Source: Pseudarthrobacter albicanus (GTDB taxonomy: Bacteria > Actinomycetota > Actinomycetes > Actinomycetales > Micrococcaceae). From it: a stretch of DNA of 64,000 nucleotides. The position numbers and the translations under genes were made by a program. The stretch is from contig NZ_JAGPOT010000017.1 in assembly GCF_018224015.1 (NCBI RefSeq), positions 20,959 through 84,958 of the forward strand, in the 5' to 3' direction. Shown here piece after piece: positions 56,718 to 64,000 of the stretch (the first letter of the stretch is position 1; every line of letters begins with the position of its first letter). The notes beneath the pieces are model-generated. The model was not told the DNA's origin and searched no databases. It saw only the letters and a program-made list of their open reading frames with translations.

Positions 56718-57545
56718 ATGGCAGAGACTTCCTGGACCGTCACCGGCCCTGTGACCATCGACGTCGACGGCGTCAGCTCGCTCAGGCTCGGCATAGTCCG
56801 CGGCCGCTTCGACATCGTCACCCACGATGAGGACGTCGCCCGGATCGAGGTCTCCGAAATCCACGGCGACCCCCTGTCCGTCAGCCTGGTCAACGGCCGG
56901 CTGGAGGTCCGCCACCAGCTGCACGGGGCGCAGGGCTGGTTCAAGAACCTCATGGGCACCGTGAACAATAACAGCAGCAACTCCGTGGTCATCAGCATCG
57001 CCCTGCCGGCCGGCGCCGGGGTTGAGGCGGGCACCGTCAGCGGCGACGGCATGGTGTCCGGGATCAGCGGGCACACCCGGCTGAACACGGTCTCCGGCTC
57101 CGTCCTGGCCGACGAAACCTCCGGCGACCTGGCCGTCAACACGGTCAGCGGCGAAGTCATCGCCCGCAACCACCGCGGCGTCCTGACCGCCAGGAGCGTC
57201 TCGGGCGAGGTGACGGCCTCCGGTGAGTTCAGCAACATCCGCGCCAACACCGTCAGCGGCGACCTGAGCTTCGACCTCCACGGCTTCACCCAGGATTTCG
57301 GCGCCAATTCCGTCTCCGGAGACGTCACCATCCGGCTGCCGCACGACGTCGGCGCCGACATCATCGCCAAGTCAGCCACCGGCGCCGTCGTGATCGACGA
57401 CCAGCAGTACCCCCAGCCTGGCGGCACGGTGCAGACCATCGCCGGGCCCGACACCCAGCTGATGCTGGTCCGGACCAACTCGGTCTCGGGAAAGACCTCG
57501 ATTTTCCACGGCGGGCCCCCCGCGGATACAGGGACGGGGCCCTGA
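56718..57545 (+). CDS. DUF4097-type beta-repeat protein
   Basis: 275 residues. After an N-terminal TVTGPVTIDVDGVSSLRLGI, the protein repeats a beta unit: GHTRLNTVSGSVLADETSGD, LAVNTVSGEVIARN, LTARSVSGEVTASGEF, NIRANTVSGDLSFDLHGFTQ. The NTVSGxV repeats (five to six copies, about 110-215) are typical of DUF4097 head domains that form a beta solenoid. Function unknown, probably envelope-stress related in Gram-positives. ATG 56718 with GGAGG upstream; it ends 1 bp into the PadR start. Confidence 0.9.
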   Translation: MAETSWTVTGPVTIDVDGVSSLRLGIVRGRFDIVTHDEDVARIEVSEIHGDPLSVSLVNGRLEVRHQLHGAQGWFKNLMGTVNNNSSNSVVISIALPAGAGVEAGTVSGDGMVSGISGHTRLNTVSGSVLADETSGDLAVNTVSGEVIARNHRGVLTARSVSGEVTASGEFSNIRANTVSGDLSFDLHGFTQDFGANSVSGDVTIRLPHDVGADIIAKSATGAVVIDDQQYPQPGGTVQTIAGPDTQLMLVRTNSVSGKTSIFHGGPPADTGTGP

Positions 57546-58192
57546 TGGCTCCCGTCTTTGCCCACGGCGCACTGCGGCTGTATCTGCTCGCACTGCTCGA
57601 GTCCGGGCCCAAACACGGCTATGAGCTCATGAAGGCCCTCAGCGAACGCTTCGGCGGCACCTACTCCCCCAGCGCCGGCACCATCTACCCGCGCCTTGGC
57701 AAACTGGAACAGGAGGGGCTGGTGGCAACCCGGGCAGAGGGCCGGCGCACCAACTACAGCATCACCCCGGCGGGCCTGCAGGAGCTGGACAGCCGGCGGA
57801 ACGAACTCGCCGGCGTGGAGGAAGACATCTCCGCCTCGGTCCGCCGGCTCGCCGACACGCTGCGCCAGGACATCCGTGCCAACATGCGGGGACTGCGGGC
57901 GGACCTGGCCGCCACGGCCGAGGCGGCCAGGTCCACCGTCCGCGCAGCGGGAAGATCAGCCGGATCAGCCGCGGGAGCAACCTCTGGATCCGGCGGAGCG
58001 CCGCGCTACTCGCCGGAGGGCGACCGCCGCCTGCGCGAAGCGGAAATGCTGGTCCAGGCCTTCCGCGACGACATCCGCGTCGAGCTGCGCCGCCATGCCG
58101 GCCGGCGCCCCGTCACCCCCGTGACGCTGGAGACGGTGAAGACCGTGCTGGACCAGGCGCGGATCTCCATCCGCGCCTCCTTGGATGACTGA
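57545..58192 (+). CDS. PadR-family transcriptional regulator
   Basis: 215 residues. The winged helix about 1-85 (LRLYLLALLESGPKHGYELM, SPSAGTIYPRLGKLEQEGLV, EGRRTNYSITPAGLQEL) is followed by a long helical C-terminal part about 90-215 including an Ala/Gly-rich linker. It is translationally coupled to the DUF4097 gene (TGATG, 1-bp overlap). The paired inverted repeat upstream is its likely site. A DUF4097-PadR pair is a recurring actinobacterial arrangement. Confidence 0.93.
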   Translation: MAPVFAHGALRLYLLALLESGPKHGYELMKALSERFGGTYSPSAGTIYPRLGKLEQEGLVATRAEGRRTNYSITPAGLQELDSRRNELAGVEEDISASVRRLADTLRQDIRANMRGLRADLAATAEAARSTVRAAGRSAGSAAGATSGSGGAPRYSPEGDRRLREAEMLVQAFRDDIRVELRRHAGRRPVTPVTLETVKTVLDQARISIRASLDD

Positions 58193-58281
58193 TCCGATGA
58201 CCGACCGGTTCGCGGCCGGTGCCCCGATGTGGGAGACTTGAGGGCAGCTCTTTTGAGTACCAACATTTAAGGAGGCCAGCT

Positions 58282-58356
58282 ATGAGCAAACGTGCACGTA
58301 AACGTCGTGACCGTAAGCGTGGCGGCGCGAACCACGGCAAGCGCCCCAACGCCTAA
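58282..58356 (+). CDS. Ribosomal protein bL37 (24 residues)
   Basis: MSKRARKRRDRKRGGANHGK then RPNA: a tiny Arg/Lys-rich protein that matches in pattern the actinobacterial bL37 (M. smegmatis ribosome; formerly labelled AURKAIP1/COX24-like). ATG 58282 has AAGGAGG at 58269-58275. It is followed after 30 bp by a strong bidirectional hairpin. Easily overlooked because of its length. Confidence 0.88.
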   Translation: MSKRARKRRDRKRGGANHGKRPNA

Positions 58357-58386
58357 GCCTCGGCTTGGAGTGACAGCTTTAACCGG

Positions 58387-58420
58387 ATGACCCCGGGAAC
58401 CTGATGGTTCCCGGGGTCAT
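58387..58420. terminator. 15-bp perfect stem hairpin after bL37
   Basis: ATGACCCCGGGAACC (58387-58401) pairs with GGTTCCCGGGGTCAT (58406-58420), loop TGAT, TCGTTT after. It separates bL37 from the convergent rsrA. Confidence 0.88.
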
Positions 58421-58467
58421 TCGTTTCCGCACCCGGCGGGATGGGCCTCCGCCCGGCCGGGCTGGAA

Positions 58468-58728
58468 TCAGGCTTCGACCGGCCGGATCGAATGGATCCG
58501 GTCAAGGATCGAGTTCTTGAGGTTTTCCGGCGCGGCCTCCGTGCACGACCGCTTCACCAACACACGGATGACGCATTCGAGGTCATACTGCTCGAAACAT
58601 TCCGGGCAACCGTCCAGGTGGTCCTTGATCTCGGCGATGTCATCGTGCGTGAGCGCCCCGTCCAGATACTCGTAGATCCGTTGCATCCGGACGTCGTCGC
58701 AGTCGCCCAGTCCCTGGCAGTCGCTCAT
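58468..58728 (-). CDS. rsrA: Mycothiol-system anti-sigma-R factor (ZAS family)
   Basis: 86 residues. HLDGCPEC at 37-44 is the ZAS zinc site (HxxxCxxC) with further cysteines in GDCDDVRMQ (residue 10) and KRSCTEA (residue 62). Their spacing matches S. coelicolor RsrA (C11, H37, C41, C44, C61/C62), the disulfide-switch anti-sigma factor. It releases SigR under thiol oxidation. ATG 58728 overlaps the sigR stop by 4 bp. Confidence 0.95.
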   Translation of the reverse strand: MSDCQGLGDCDDVRMQRIYEYLDGALTHDDIAEIKDHLDGCPECFEQYDLECVIRVLVKRSCTEAAPENLKNSILDRIHSIRPVEA

Positions 58729-59567
58729 TTCCCGTTCTCCTGTTTGTTGCTCTCGGCTTTGTTGCTCTCGGCCGCCGCGGTGGAATCTGCGGCCCTGAAT
58801 CCCCGCTCGGCGGCATAGTCGGCCAGCATGTCCCGGAGCATCTTCCGGCCGCGGTGCAACCGGGACATGACGGTCCCGATGGGGGTGTTCATGATCTCTG
58901 AAATTTCCTTGTAGGCGAAGCCCTCGACGTCGGCGAAATAGACAGCCAGCCGGAACTCCTCCGGGATCGATTGCAGTGCCCGCTTCACATCGGAATCCGG
59001 CAGGTGGTCCAGGGCCTCGGCCTCGGCTGACCGCAGCCCGGACGAGGTGTGGGACCCGGCCCGCGCCAGCTGCCAGTCCTCGATGGTGTCCGAATTCGAT
59101 TGCAGCGGTTCGCGCTGCCGCTTGCGGTACAAATTGATGTAGGTATTGGTGAGGATCCGGTACAGCCAGGCCTTGAGATTTGTCCCCGGCTTGTACTGGT
59201 GGAAGGCGGAAAACGCCTTCGTGTACGCCTCCTGGACCAGGTCCTCGGCATCGGCGGGGTTCCGCGCCATCCGCATCGCAGCGGAATACAGCTGGTCAAC
59301 GTACTGCATTGCGTCACGCTCAAAGCGGACCCGACGCTCTTCCGCCGTTTCCGCGGCCACGTCCAGCGGCTGCTCACCCTCAAGCCCGTCCCCGCCCGTC
59401 GCTGCGGGTTCCGCCGCGGGTCCGGCGGCAGGCACCGGCACCCGGACGGCCGGCGCCGCGGAAGATCCCGGTGCGTCGGCTGTGCCGGCCAGGGGCGTCC
59501 TGGCGGGTTCGGCGCCGTTTCCGGCAACCCCGTTCATGGCCGCAACGGCCCGGTCCATAGTGCTCAT
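58725..59567 (-). CDS. sigR: ECF sigma factor SigR/SigH (thiol-oxidative stress)
   Basis: 280 residues from ATG 59567 as main form. Region 2: [40 protein letters not shown] and [20 protein letters not shown]; region 4: [20 protein letters not shown] and [20 protein letters not shown]. Residues 1-70 form an Ala/Pro/Gly-rich tail. The frame is open and coding-like for another 94 residues from the promoter (59849) to 59567, but the only other in-frame starts are GTG 59726/59696. It is co-transcribed with rsrA and driven by its own SigR-type promoter. Confidence 0.92.
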   Translation of the reverse strand: MSTMDRAVAAMNGVAGNGAEPARTPLAGTADAPGSSAAPAVRVPVPAAGPAAEPAATGGDGLEGEQPLDVAAETAEERRVRFERDAMQYVDQLYSAAMRMARNPADAEDLVQEAYTKAFSAFHQYKPGTNLKAWLYRILTNTYINLYRKRQREPLQSNSDTIEDWQLARAGSHTSSGLRSAEAEALDHLPDSDVKRALQSIPEEFRLAVYFADVEGFAYKEISEIMNTPIGTVMSRLHRGRKMLRDMLADYAAERGFRAADSTAAAESNKAESNKQENGK

Positions 59568-59779
59568 TGCCTTCAAGTCTACTGTCACCTTCCGGCGGCC
59601 CCCCGGAATTTCCGCCGCGGCTTCCGCTTCGAGGCGCGGCAAAGTCAGGGTCCAAGGATCGCGGGGACCGGTGTCCAGCTCTTCGCTGTCCTTCACCAGT
59701 ATCAAATCGCTGCCTCCCTTGGTCACGAACTGCCCCCGGCCCGCCGGAACGGGCCGGACCAATTCATAGTCGCCTACTG

Positions 59780-59825
59780 CTAATCCGGCTGATAGTCCGG
59801 CTGCTAATCCGGCTGATAGTCCGGC
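59780..59825 (+). repeat. 24-bp tandem repeat in the SigR leader
   Basis: CTAATCCGGCTGATAGTCCG-GCTG occurs 1.9 times (59780-59803, 59804-59825). In the minus strand it encodes [16 protein letters not shown] in frame with SigR, so it can be an N-terminal repeat of a longer SigR isoform. Confidence 0.7.
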
Positions 59826-59850
59826 ATCGGAACGCTGCTGGAACCTGCCA

Positions 59851-59879
59851 TTGACAACCACGCACAACGGGCAAATATT
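59851..59879 (+). promoter_or_regulatory. Sigma-A-type promoter for the DoxX gene
   Basis: TTGACA (59851-59856), 17 bp, AATATT (59874-59879). Start of transcription would be near 59886, 65 bp before the DoxX ATG with AGGAGG at 59940. It overlaps the divergent SigR promoter. Confidence 0.6.
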
Positions 59880-59881
59880 CC
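59856..59881 (-). promoter_or_regulatory. SigR-dependent promoter of sigR-rsrA
   Basis: On the minus strand GGAAT (59881-59877), 18 bp, GTT (59858-59856): the SigR/SigH consensus GGAAT-N16-18-GTT. Autoregulation of sigR is known in streptomycetes and mycobacteria. Confidence 0.85.
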
Positions 59882-59950
59882 GCAAAAGTGCAAGACTAGA
59901 ACCGGTTCTCCCGCATCGATTCCGCGGATCGTCCATCCAGGAGGAAATTC

Positions 59951-60454
59951 ATGTCCCTTGTCCGTTTTCTCGCCCGGCCCATGCTCGCGTCCAGTTTCGT
60001 CCTCGCAGGCATGGACAAGCTCAAGAATGCGGATGACACGGCGGCACAGTTATCCCCCCTGCTGCGCCGCGCGGCTGAATCCCTGCCGTTCCGGGCCAAC
60101 GAGAAGGTCCTGGCCCGCGTCATCGGCGGAACCCAGGTCGGCGCGGGTGTGTGCTTGGCCCTCGGCAAGTCGGCCCGCCTTGCGGCCACGGTCCTGGCCG
60201 TCATCTCGGCATTGAACGGCTACGTCGAATGGCGCAGCGCGGACATCTCCTCGAAGGACGGCCGCGATGCCCGCCGCAAGCAGCTGCTGAAAAACGTCTC
60301 GCTGACCGGCGGCGTGCTGCTGGCCTCCGTGGACACCGCCGGAAAGCCCAGCCTGGCCTGGCGCGCCGAGCACCTGGCCGCGGACGCCCGGAAGAGCACG
60401 GGAAAGCAGCTGAAGAAGGCCGACAAAGCCGTCCGCAAAGCCGTCGGAGCATAA
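59951..60454 (+). CDS. DoxX-family membrane protein
   Basis: 167 residues with three or four membrane segments: [60 protein letters not shown]. DoxX-like proteins are linked to thiol/oxidative stress (mycobacterial Rv1755-type complex) in actinobacteria, which fits its divergent position to sigR. A Lys-rich C-terminal tail is present. ATG 59951 with AGGAGG. Confidence 0.9.
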   Translation: MSLVRFLARPMLASSFVLAGMDKLKNADDTAAQLSPLLRRAAESLPFRANEKVLARVIGGTQVGAGVCLALGKSARLAATVLAVISALNGYVEWRSADISSKDGRDARRKQLLKNVSLTGGVLLASVDTAGKPSLAWRAEHLAADARKSTGKQLKKADKAVRKAVGA

Positions 60455-60461
60455 GACGGCA

Positions 60462-61886
60462 ATGACAGGCGCCACCTCCACCGCAGCAGCCACCCCCCTC
60501 CCGCCCGACGGCGGCCCGCACTGGCCGGCACCGTTCGCCGCACGGCCCGTCGACGCGACGGTCACCGTGCCCGGATCCAAGTCCCTGACCAACCGGTACC
60601 TGGTGCTGGCGGCTCTGGCCGACGGTCCGTCCCGGCTGCGGACTCCCCTGCACTCCCGTGATTCGGCCCTGATGATCGGGGCACTCCGCCAGCTCGGTGC
60701 CACCATCACCGAGGTCCCCGGCGACGGCGCCTTCGGCCCCGACCTTCACGTCACCCCCATCCCCCTGGGCACGATCCCCCCGGATGCGCCCGAAGCCGGC
60801 GCCGCGATCGACTGCGGCCTGGCCGGCACCGTCATGCGGTTCGTTCCACCGGTCGCTGCCCTGCGCCGGGGCGCGACCGTGTTCGACGGCGACCCCCACG
60901 CCCGGAACCGTCCGATGGGAACGATCATTGAGGCCCTGGGCGGGCTCGGCGTCACTGTCGGCGCCCCCGACGGCGGCACGGCGACCTCGCTGCCGTTCAC
61001 CGTGCAGGGCACGGGCGAGGTCCGCGGCGGCCACCTCGTCATCGATGCCAGCGCGTCGTCGCAGTTTGTCTCCGCCCTGCTGCTGGCGGGGGCACGCTTC
61101 ACGGACGGGCTGCACCTGGAGCATGTGGGCGGCCCGGTCCCCAGCCTGGACCACATCAACATGACCGTGGCCGTGCTGCGCGGCGTCGGCGTGGCCGTGG
61201 ACGATTCACGCCCGGACCACTGGATCGTCGCGCCCGGCAGGATACGGGCCTTCGACCACCGGATCGAGCAGGACCTCTCCAACGCCGGCCCGTTCCTGGC
61301 CGCGGCGCTGGCCACCCGCGGCACCGTGCGGATCCCGGACTGGCCTGCCGGCACCACCCAGGTCGGCGACCTCTGGCGCAGCATCCTCGCCACCATGGGC
61401 GCCACCGTGACGCTGGCGGACGGCACCCTCACCGTGACCGGCGGCCCGGAGATCAAGGGCGCGGACTTCAACGAAACTTCCGAGCTCGCCCCGACCGTCG
61501 CCGCACTCTGCGCGCTGGCCACGGGCCCCTCGCGCCTGAGCGGCATCGCCCACCTCAGGGGGCACGAAACGGACCGGCTGGCCGCCCTCGTGGCGGAGAT
61601 CAACCGCCTCGGCGGCGACGCCGAGGAAACCCCCGACGGCCTGGTCATCCGGCCCGCCCCGCTGCACGGCGGCGTCGTCCACAGTTACGCGGACCACCGC
61701 ATGGCAACCGCGGGCGCCATCCTGGGGCTGGCCGTGCGCGGCGTCGAGGTCGAGGACATCGCGACCACGGCCAAGACCATGCCGGGATTCCCCGAACTGT
61801 GGGCCGCCATGCTGGGCCAGGGCCCCGCCGGCGAAACCCGGCCGGACCCGGCAGACAAGGACGCCAGCGGTGGCACGCAGCACTGA
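60462..61886 (+). CDS. aroA: 3-phosphoshikimate 1-carboxyvinyltransferase (EPSP synthase)
   Basis: 474 residues. [40 protein letters not shown] (LAGTxxRF), [20 protein letters not shown] and [20 protein letters not shown], then [20 protein letters not shown], are the standard EPSPS motifs. It makes EPSP for aromatic amino acids. Overlaps rsgA by 17 bp; this gene order is common in Arthrobacter. Confidence 0.97.
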   Translation: MTGATSTAAATPLPPDGGPHWPAPFAARPVDATVTVPGSKSLTNRYLVLAALADGPSRLRTPLHSRDSALMIGALRQLGATITEVPGDGAFGPDLHVTPIPLGTIPPDAPEAGAAIDCGLAGTVMRFVPPVAALRRGATVFDGDPHARNRPMGTIIEALGGLGVTVGAPDGGTATSLPFTVQGTGEVRGGHLVIDASASSQFVSALLLAGARFTDGLHLEHVGGPVPSLDHINMTVAVLRGVGVAVDDSRPDHWIVAPGRIRAFDHRIEQDLSNAGPFLAAALATRGTVRIPDWPAGTTQVGDLWRSILATMGATVTLADGTLTVTGGPEIKGADFNETSELAPTVAALCALATGPSRLSGIAHLRGHETDRLAALVAEINRLGGDAEETPDGLVIRPAPLHGGVVHSYADHRMATAGAILGLAVRGVEVEDIATTAKTMPGFPELWAAMLGQGPAGETRPDPADKDASGGTQH

Positions 61887-62985
61887 CTCCTGGGACGAAT
61901 CCGACGCACGGATCCGCCCCAACAAGAAGGGCTCCCGCCCGCGCACGAAGGACCGGCCCAGCCACGACGACGCCGTCACCGGGCGCATCATCACCGTCGA
62001 CCGCGGCCGCTACACCGCCGTTGTCGGCGAAGGCACTTCGGACGAACGCAAGATCATCGCCGCCCGGGCCAGGGAACTGCGCCGCAACCCCGTCGTGGCC
62101 GGGGACTTCGTCTCCCTCGTCGGGGACGTCAGCGGGGAATCGGACACCCTGGCCCGGCTCGTGAAAATCCAGGACCGCAGGACCCTCCTGCGGCGCAGCG
62201 CCGACGACACGGACCCGATCGAACGCGCGGTCGTCGCCAACGCCGACCAGCTCGTGATCGTGGTCGCCGCCGCCAACCCCGAGCCGCGGACAGGCTTCAT
62301 CGACCGCGCCCTGGTGGCCGCGTACGACGCCGGCATCGAGCCGCTGCTGCTCGTCACCAAAGCAGATGTCAAGGATCCAGCCGAGCTGCTGTCCAACTAC
62401 CGGCACCTCGATTTCCCCGTCATCATCTCCAGGACGGCGGACTCGGCCGCCTCCGGGATCGATGCCCGCTCGGACGACGGGCTGTCCGCCCGGCTGGACC
62501 GGGACGCGGTATCCGCGCTGCGCGGCTACCTCGACAGCAAGGTCACCGTCATGCTGGGCCATTCCGGCGTCGGGAAGTCCACCATGGTCAACGCCCTGAC
62601 CGGCGCCGAGCGCGCCACCGGCGGGGTCAACGCCGTGACCGGCCGGGGACGCCACACCTCCTCCTCGGCCCTGGCCCTCAAGGTCAACGACGCCCCGGCC
62701 GGGAGCTGGATCATCGACACCCCCGGCATCCGGTCCTTCGGCCTGGCCCATGTGGACCCGGACCGGATCCTGCACTCCTTCCCGGACCTCGAGCCGGGCA
62801 CCGACGACTGCGAGCGGGGCTGCAAGCACGACTCGACCGCCGTCAACTGCGGCGTCGACGCCTGGGTGGCGGGCGGCCATGCGGGGCCCTCGGGGCCGGC
62901 ACGGCTGGCCTCGCTGCGACGGCTGCTCGGCACGGACCCGCGGATGGAAGCCCAGGAAACCAAGGAACTGGGCAGCGTCTCCTAG
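61870..62985 (+). CDS. rsgA: Ribosome small-subunit-dependent GTPase A
   Basis: 371 residues from GTG 61870. Circularly permuted GTPase: G4 [14 protein letters not shown]1 [21 protein letters not shown]3 [17 protein letters not shown]; an OB-like N-terminal part [17 protein letters not shown] and the C-terminal zinc knuckle [14 protein letters not shown] (C-x3-C-x-H-x7-C). It assists late 30S assembly. Overlaps aroA. Confidence 0.96.
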   Translation: MARSTDSWDESDARIRPNKKGSRPRTKDRPSHDDAVTGRIITVDRGRYTAVVGEGTSDERKIIAARARELRRNPVVAGDFVSLVGDVSGESDTLARLVKIQDRRTLLRRSADDTDPIERAVVANADQLVIVVAAANPEPRTGFIDRALVAAYDAGIEPLLLVTKADVKDPAELLSNYRHLDFPVIISRTADSAASGIDARSDDGLSARLDRDAVSALRGYLDSKVTVMLGHSGVGKSTMVNALTGAERATGGVNAVTGRGRHTSSSALALKVNDAPAGSWIIDTPGIRSFGLAHVDPDRILHSFPDLEPGTDDCERGCKHDSTAVNCGVDAWVAGGHAGPSGPARLASLRRLLGTDPRMEAQETKELGSVS

Positions 62986-63051
62986 CCGCCGCACCGTGCC
63001 CTGCACCGCGCCCTGCCCCCCGGGCGCCGCCTTTGGCGGTAGTTTGGAACC

Positions 63052-63864
63052 ATGAGTCAACCCGCTTCAAGCTACAACGATGACCTGCGCCTTGCCCATG
63101 TACTGGCAGATTCCGTGGATTCCCAGACCATGAGCCGCTTCAAGGCGCTCGACCTCCGGATCGAAACGAAGCCGGACCTGACACCGGTCACCGATGCCGA
63201 CAAGTCCGCGGAGGAAGCCATCCGCGGCCAGCTGTCCCGCTCCCGCCCGCGCGATGCCGTCCTCGGCGAGGAATTCGGCAGCTCCGGCCACGGCTCCCGC
63301 CGCTGGATCATCGACCCCATCGACGGGACGAAGAACTTCGTCCGCGGCGTCCCGGTCTGGGCCACCCTGATTGCGCTCGTCGACGAGGGCGAGCCTGTCG
63401 TCGGCGTCGTCAGCGCGCCGGCGCTGGGCAAACGATGGTGGGCGGCCAAGGGTGCGGGCGCCTACACCGGCCGCTCGCTGGCCGCCGCGACCCGGCTCAA
63501 GGTCTCCAACGTCTCCCGGCTTGCGGACGCGTCCCTGTCCTACTCGAGCCTGGGCGGCTGGAAGCAGCGCGGAAACCTTGACGAGTTCCTGGGCCTCACC
63601 GAGGAAGTCTGGCGGACCCGCGCCTTCGGCGATTTCTGGTCCTACTGCCTGCTCGCGGAGGGCGCTGTGGACATCGCCTGCGAGCCCGAACTGAACCTCT
63701 ATGACATGGCCGCCCTGGTGCCGATCGTCACCGAGGCCGGCGGCCGCTTCACGTCCCTGGAGGGGGAAGACGGTCCGTTCGGCGGCAACGCCCTCGCCAC
63801 CAACTCGATCCTGCACTCTGAAGTCCTCAAGCGTCTCAACCCGGGCCTGGACGACCTGCTCTGA
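63052..63864 (+). CDS. hisN: Histidinol-phosphatase (inositol-monophosphatase family)
   Basis: 270 residues. The IMPase motifs [49 protein letters not shown] (DPIDGT metal site) and the later [19 protein letters not shown] are intact. The actinobacterial HisN branch uses this fold for histidinol-phosphate. It follows rsgA by 66 bp on the same strand. Confidence 0.93.
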   Translation: MSQPASSYNDDLRLAHVLADSVDSQTMSRFKALDLRIETKPDLTPVTDADKSAEEAIRGQLSRSRPRDAVLGEEFGSSGHGSRRWIIDPIDGTKNFVRGVPVWATLIALVDEGEPVVGVVSAPALGKRWWAAKGAGAYTGRSLAAATRLKVSNVSRLADASLSYSSLGGWKQRGNLDEFLGLTEEVWRTRAFGDFWSYCLLAEGAVDIACEPELNLYDMAALVPIVTEAGGRFTSLEGEDGPFGGNALATNSILHSEVLKRLNPGLDDLL

Positions 63865-63899
63865 CGGGCGTCCGCAGCCAGGAACCACGCGACGGCGGA

Positions 63900-64000
<101 letters not shown>

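Overview
The window is high-GC DNA from an actinobacterium, most likely an Arthrobacter/Pseudarthrobacter-type Micrococcales. The evidence is a fused kgd (2-oxoglutarate decarboxylase/dehydrogenase), a mycothiol-type sigR-rsrA pair, the 24-residue ribosomal protein bL37, GuaB1, an aroA-rsgA-hisN run, frequent GTG starts and many 4-bp ATGA/GTGA overlaps. The last 99 bases are pure C and look like padding or an assembly artefact.

Layout. 1-11.2 kb: a MacAB-like export system cut by the window start, a TetR regulator, a GT87 mannosyltransferase with a membrane-anchored partner, a PASTA protein, a glutamate-type ABC importer without its ATPase (gluBCD), a polysaccharide deacetylase and a thioredoxin-like protein. 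11.4-29.0 kb: an accessory block. Its two edges carry inverted copies of a sequence that matches Tn402/Tn5053 (TniA-type) transposon ends. Inside are IS481-, IS30-, Tn3- and serine-recombinase remnants and one intact ISL3 element with 24-bp inverted repeats and an 8-bp target duplication. There are also two SRPBCC-ArsR modules that share an operator-like motif, a row of envelope, metal and redox genes (PAP2, ChrB, DedA, CDF-type transporter, MoaF-like, NAD(P)-binding protein, SnoaL, ferritin-like/VIT1 iron transporter) and several dead gene fragments (iron permease, GGDEF, FAD oxidoreductase).

29.0-43.7 kb: a catabolic and variable zone. It holds an Lrp-type regulator divergent from an M20 amidohydrolase and an MHS transporter, a second SnoaL gene beside an 80-bp fragment of a second NAD(P)-binding gene, two MFS exporters, an alcohol dehydrogenase, one intact and one N-terminally truncated MmyB-type regulator, a VOC protein, a frameshifted rhodanese sulfurtransferase, a cysteine-synthase-like PLP enzyme and an MBL hydrolase. 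43.7-47.5 kb: zinc homeostasis (zur and znuABC with a candidate Zur box).

47.5-63.9 kb: core genome. Two CNNM/CBS membrane proteins, guaB1, kgd, a GDSL-like protein, a DUF4097-PadR operon behind a perfect 14-bp inverted repeat, bL37, rsrA-sigR with a textbook SigR promoter (GGAAT-N18-GTT) overlapping a divergent promoter for a DoxX protein, then aroA, rsgA and hisN.

No tRNA, rRNA or CRISPR array was recognised. All family calls come from reading motifs by eye; no database search was run.
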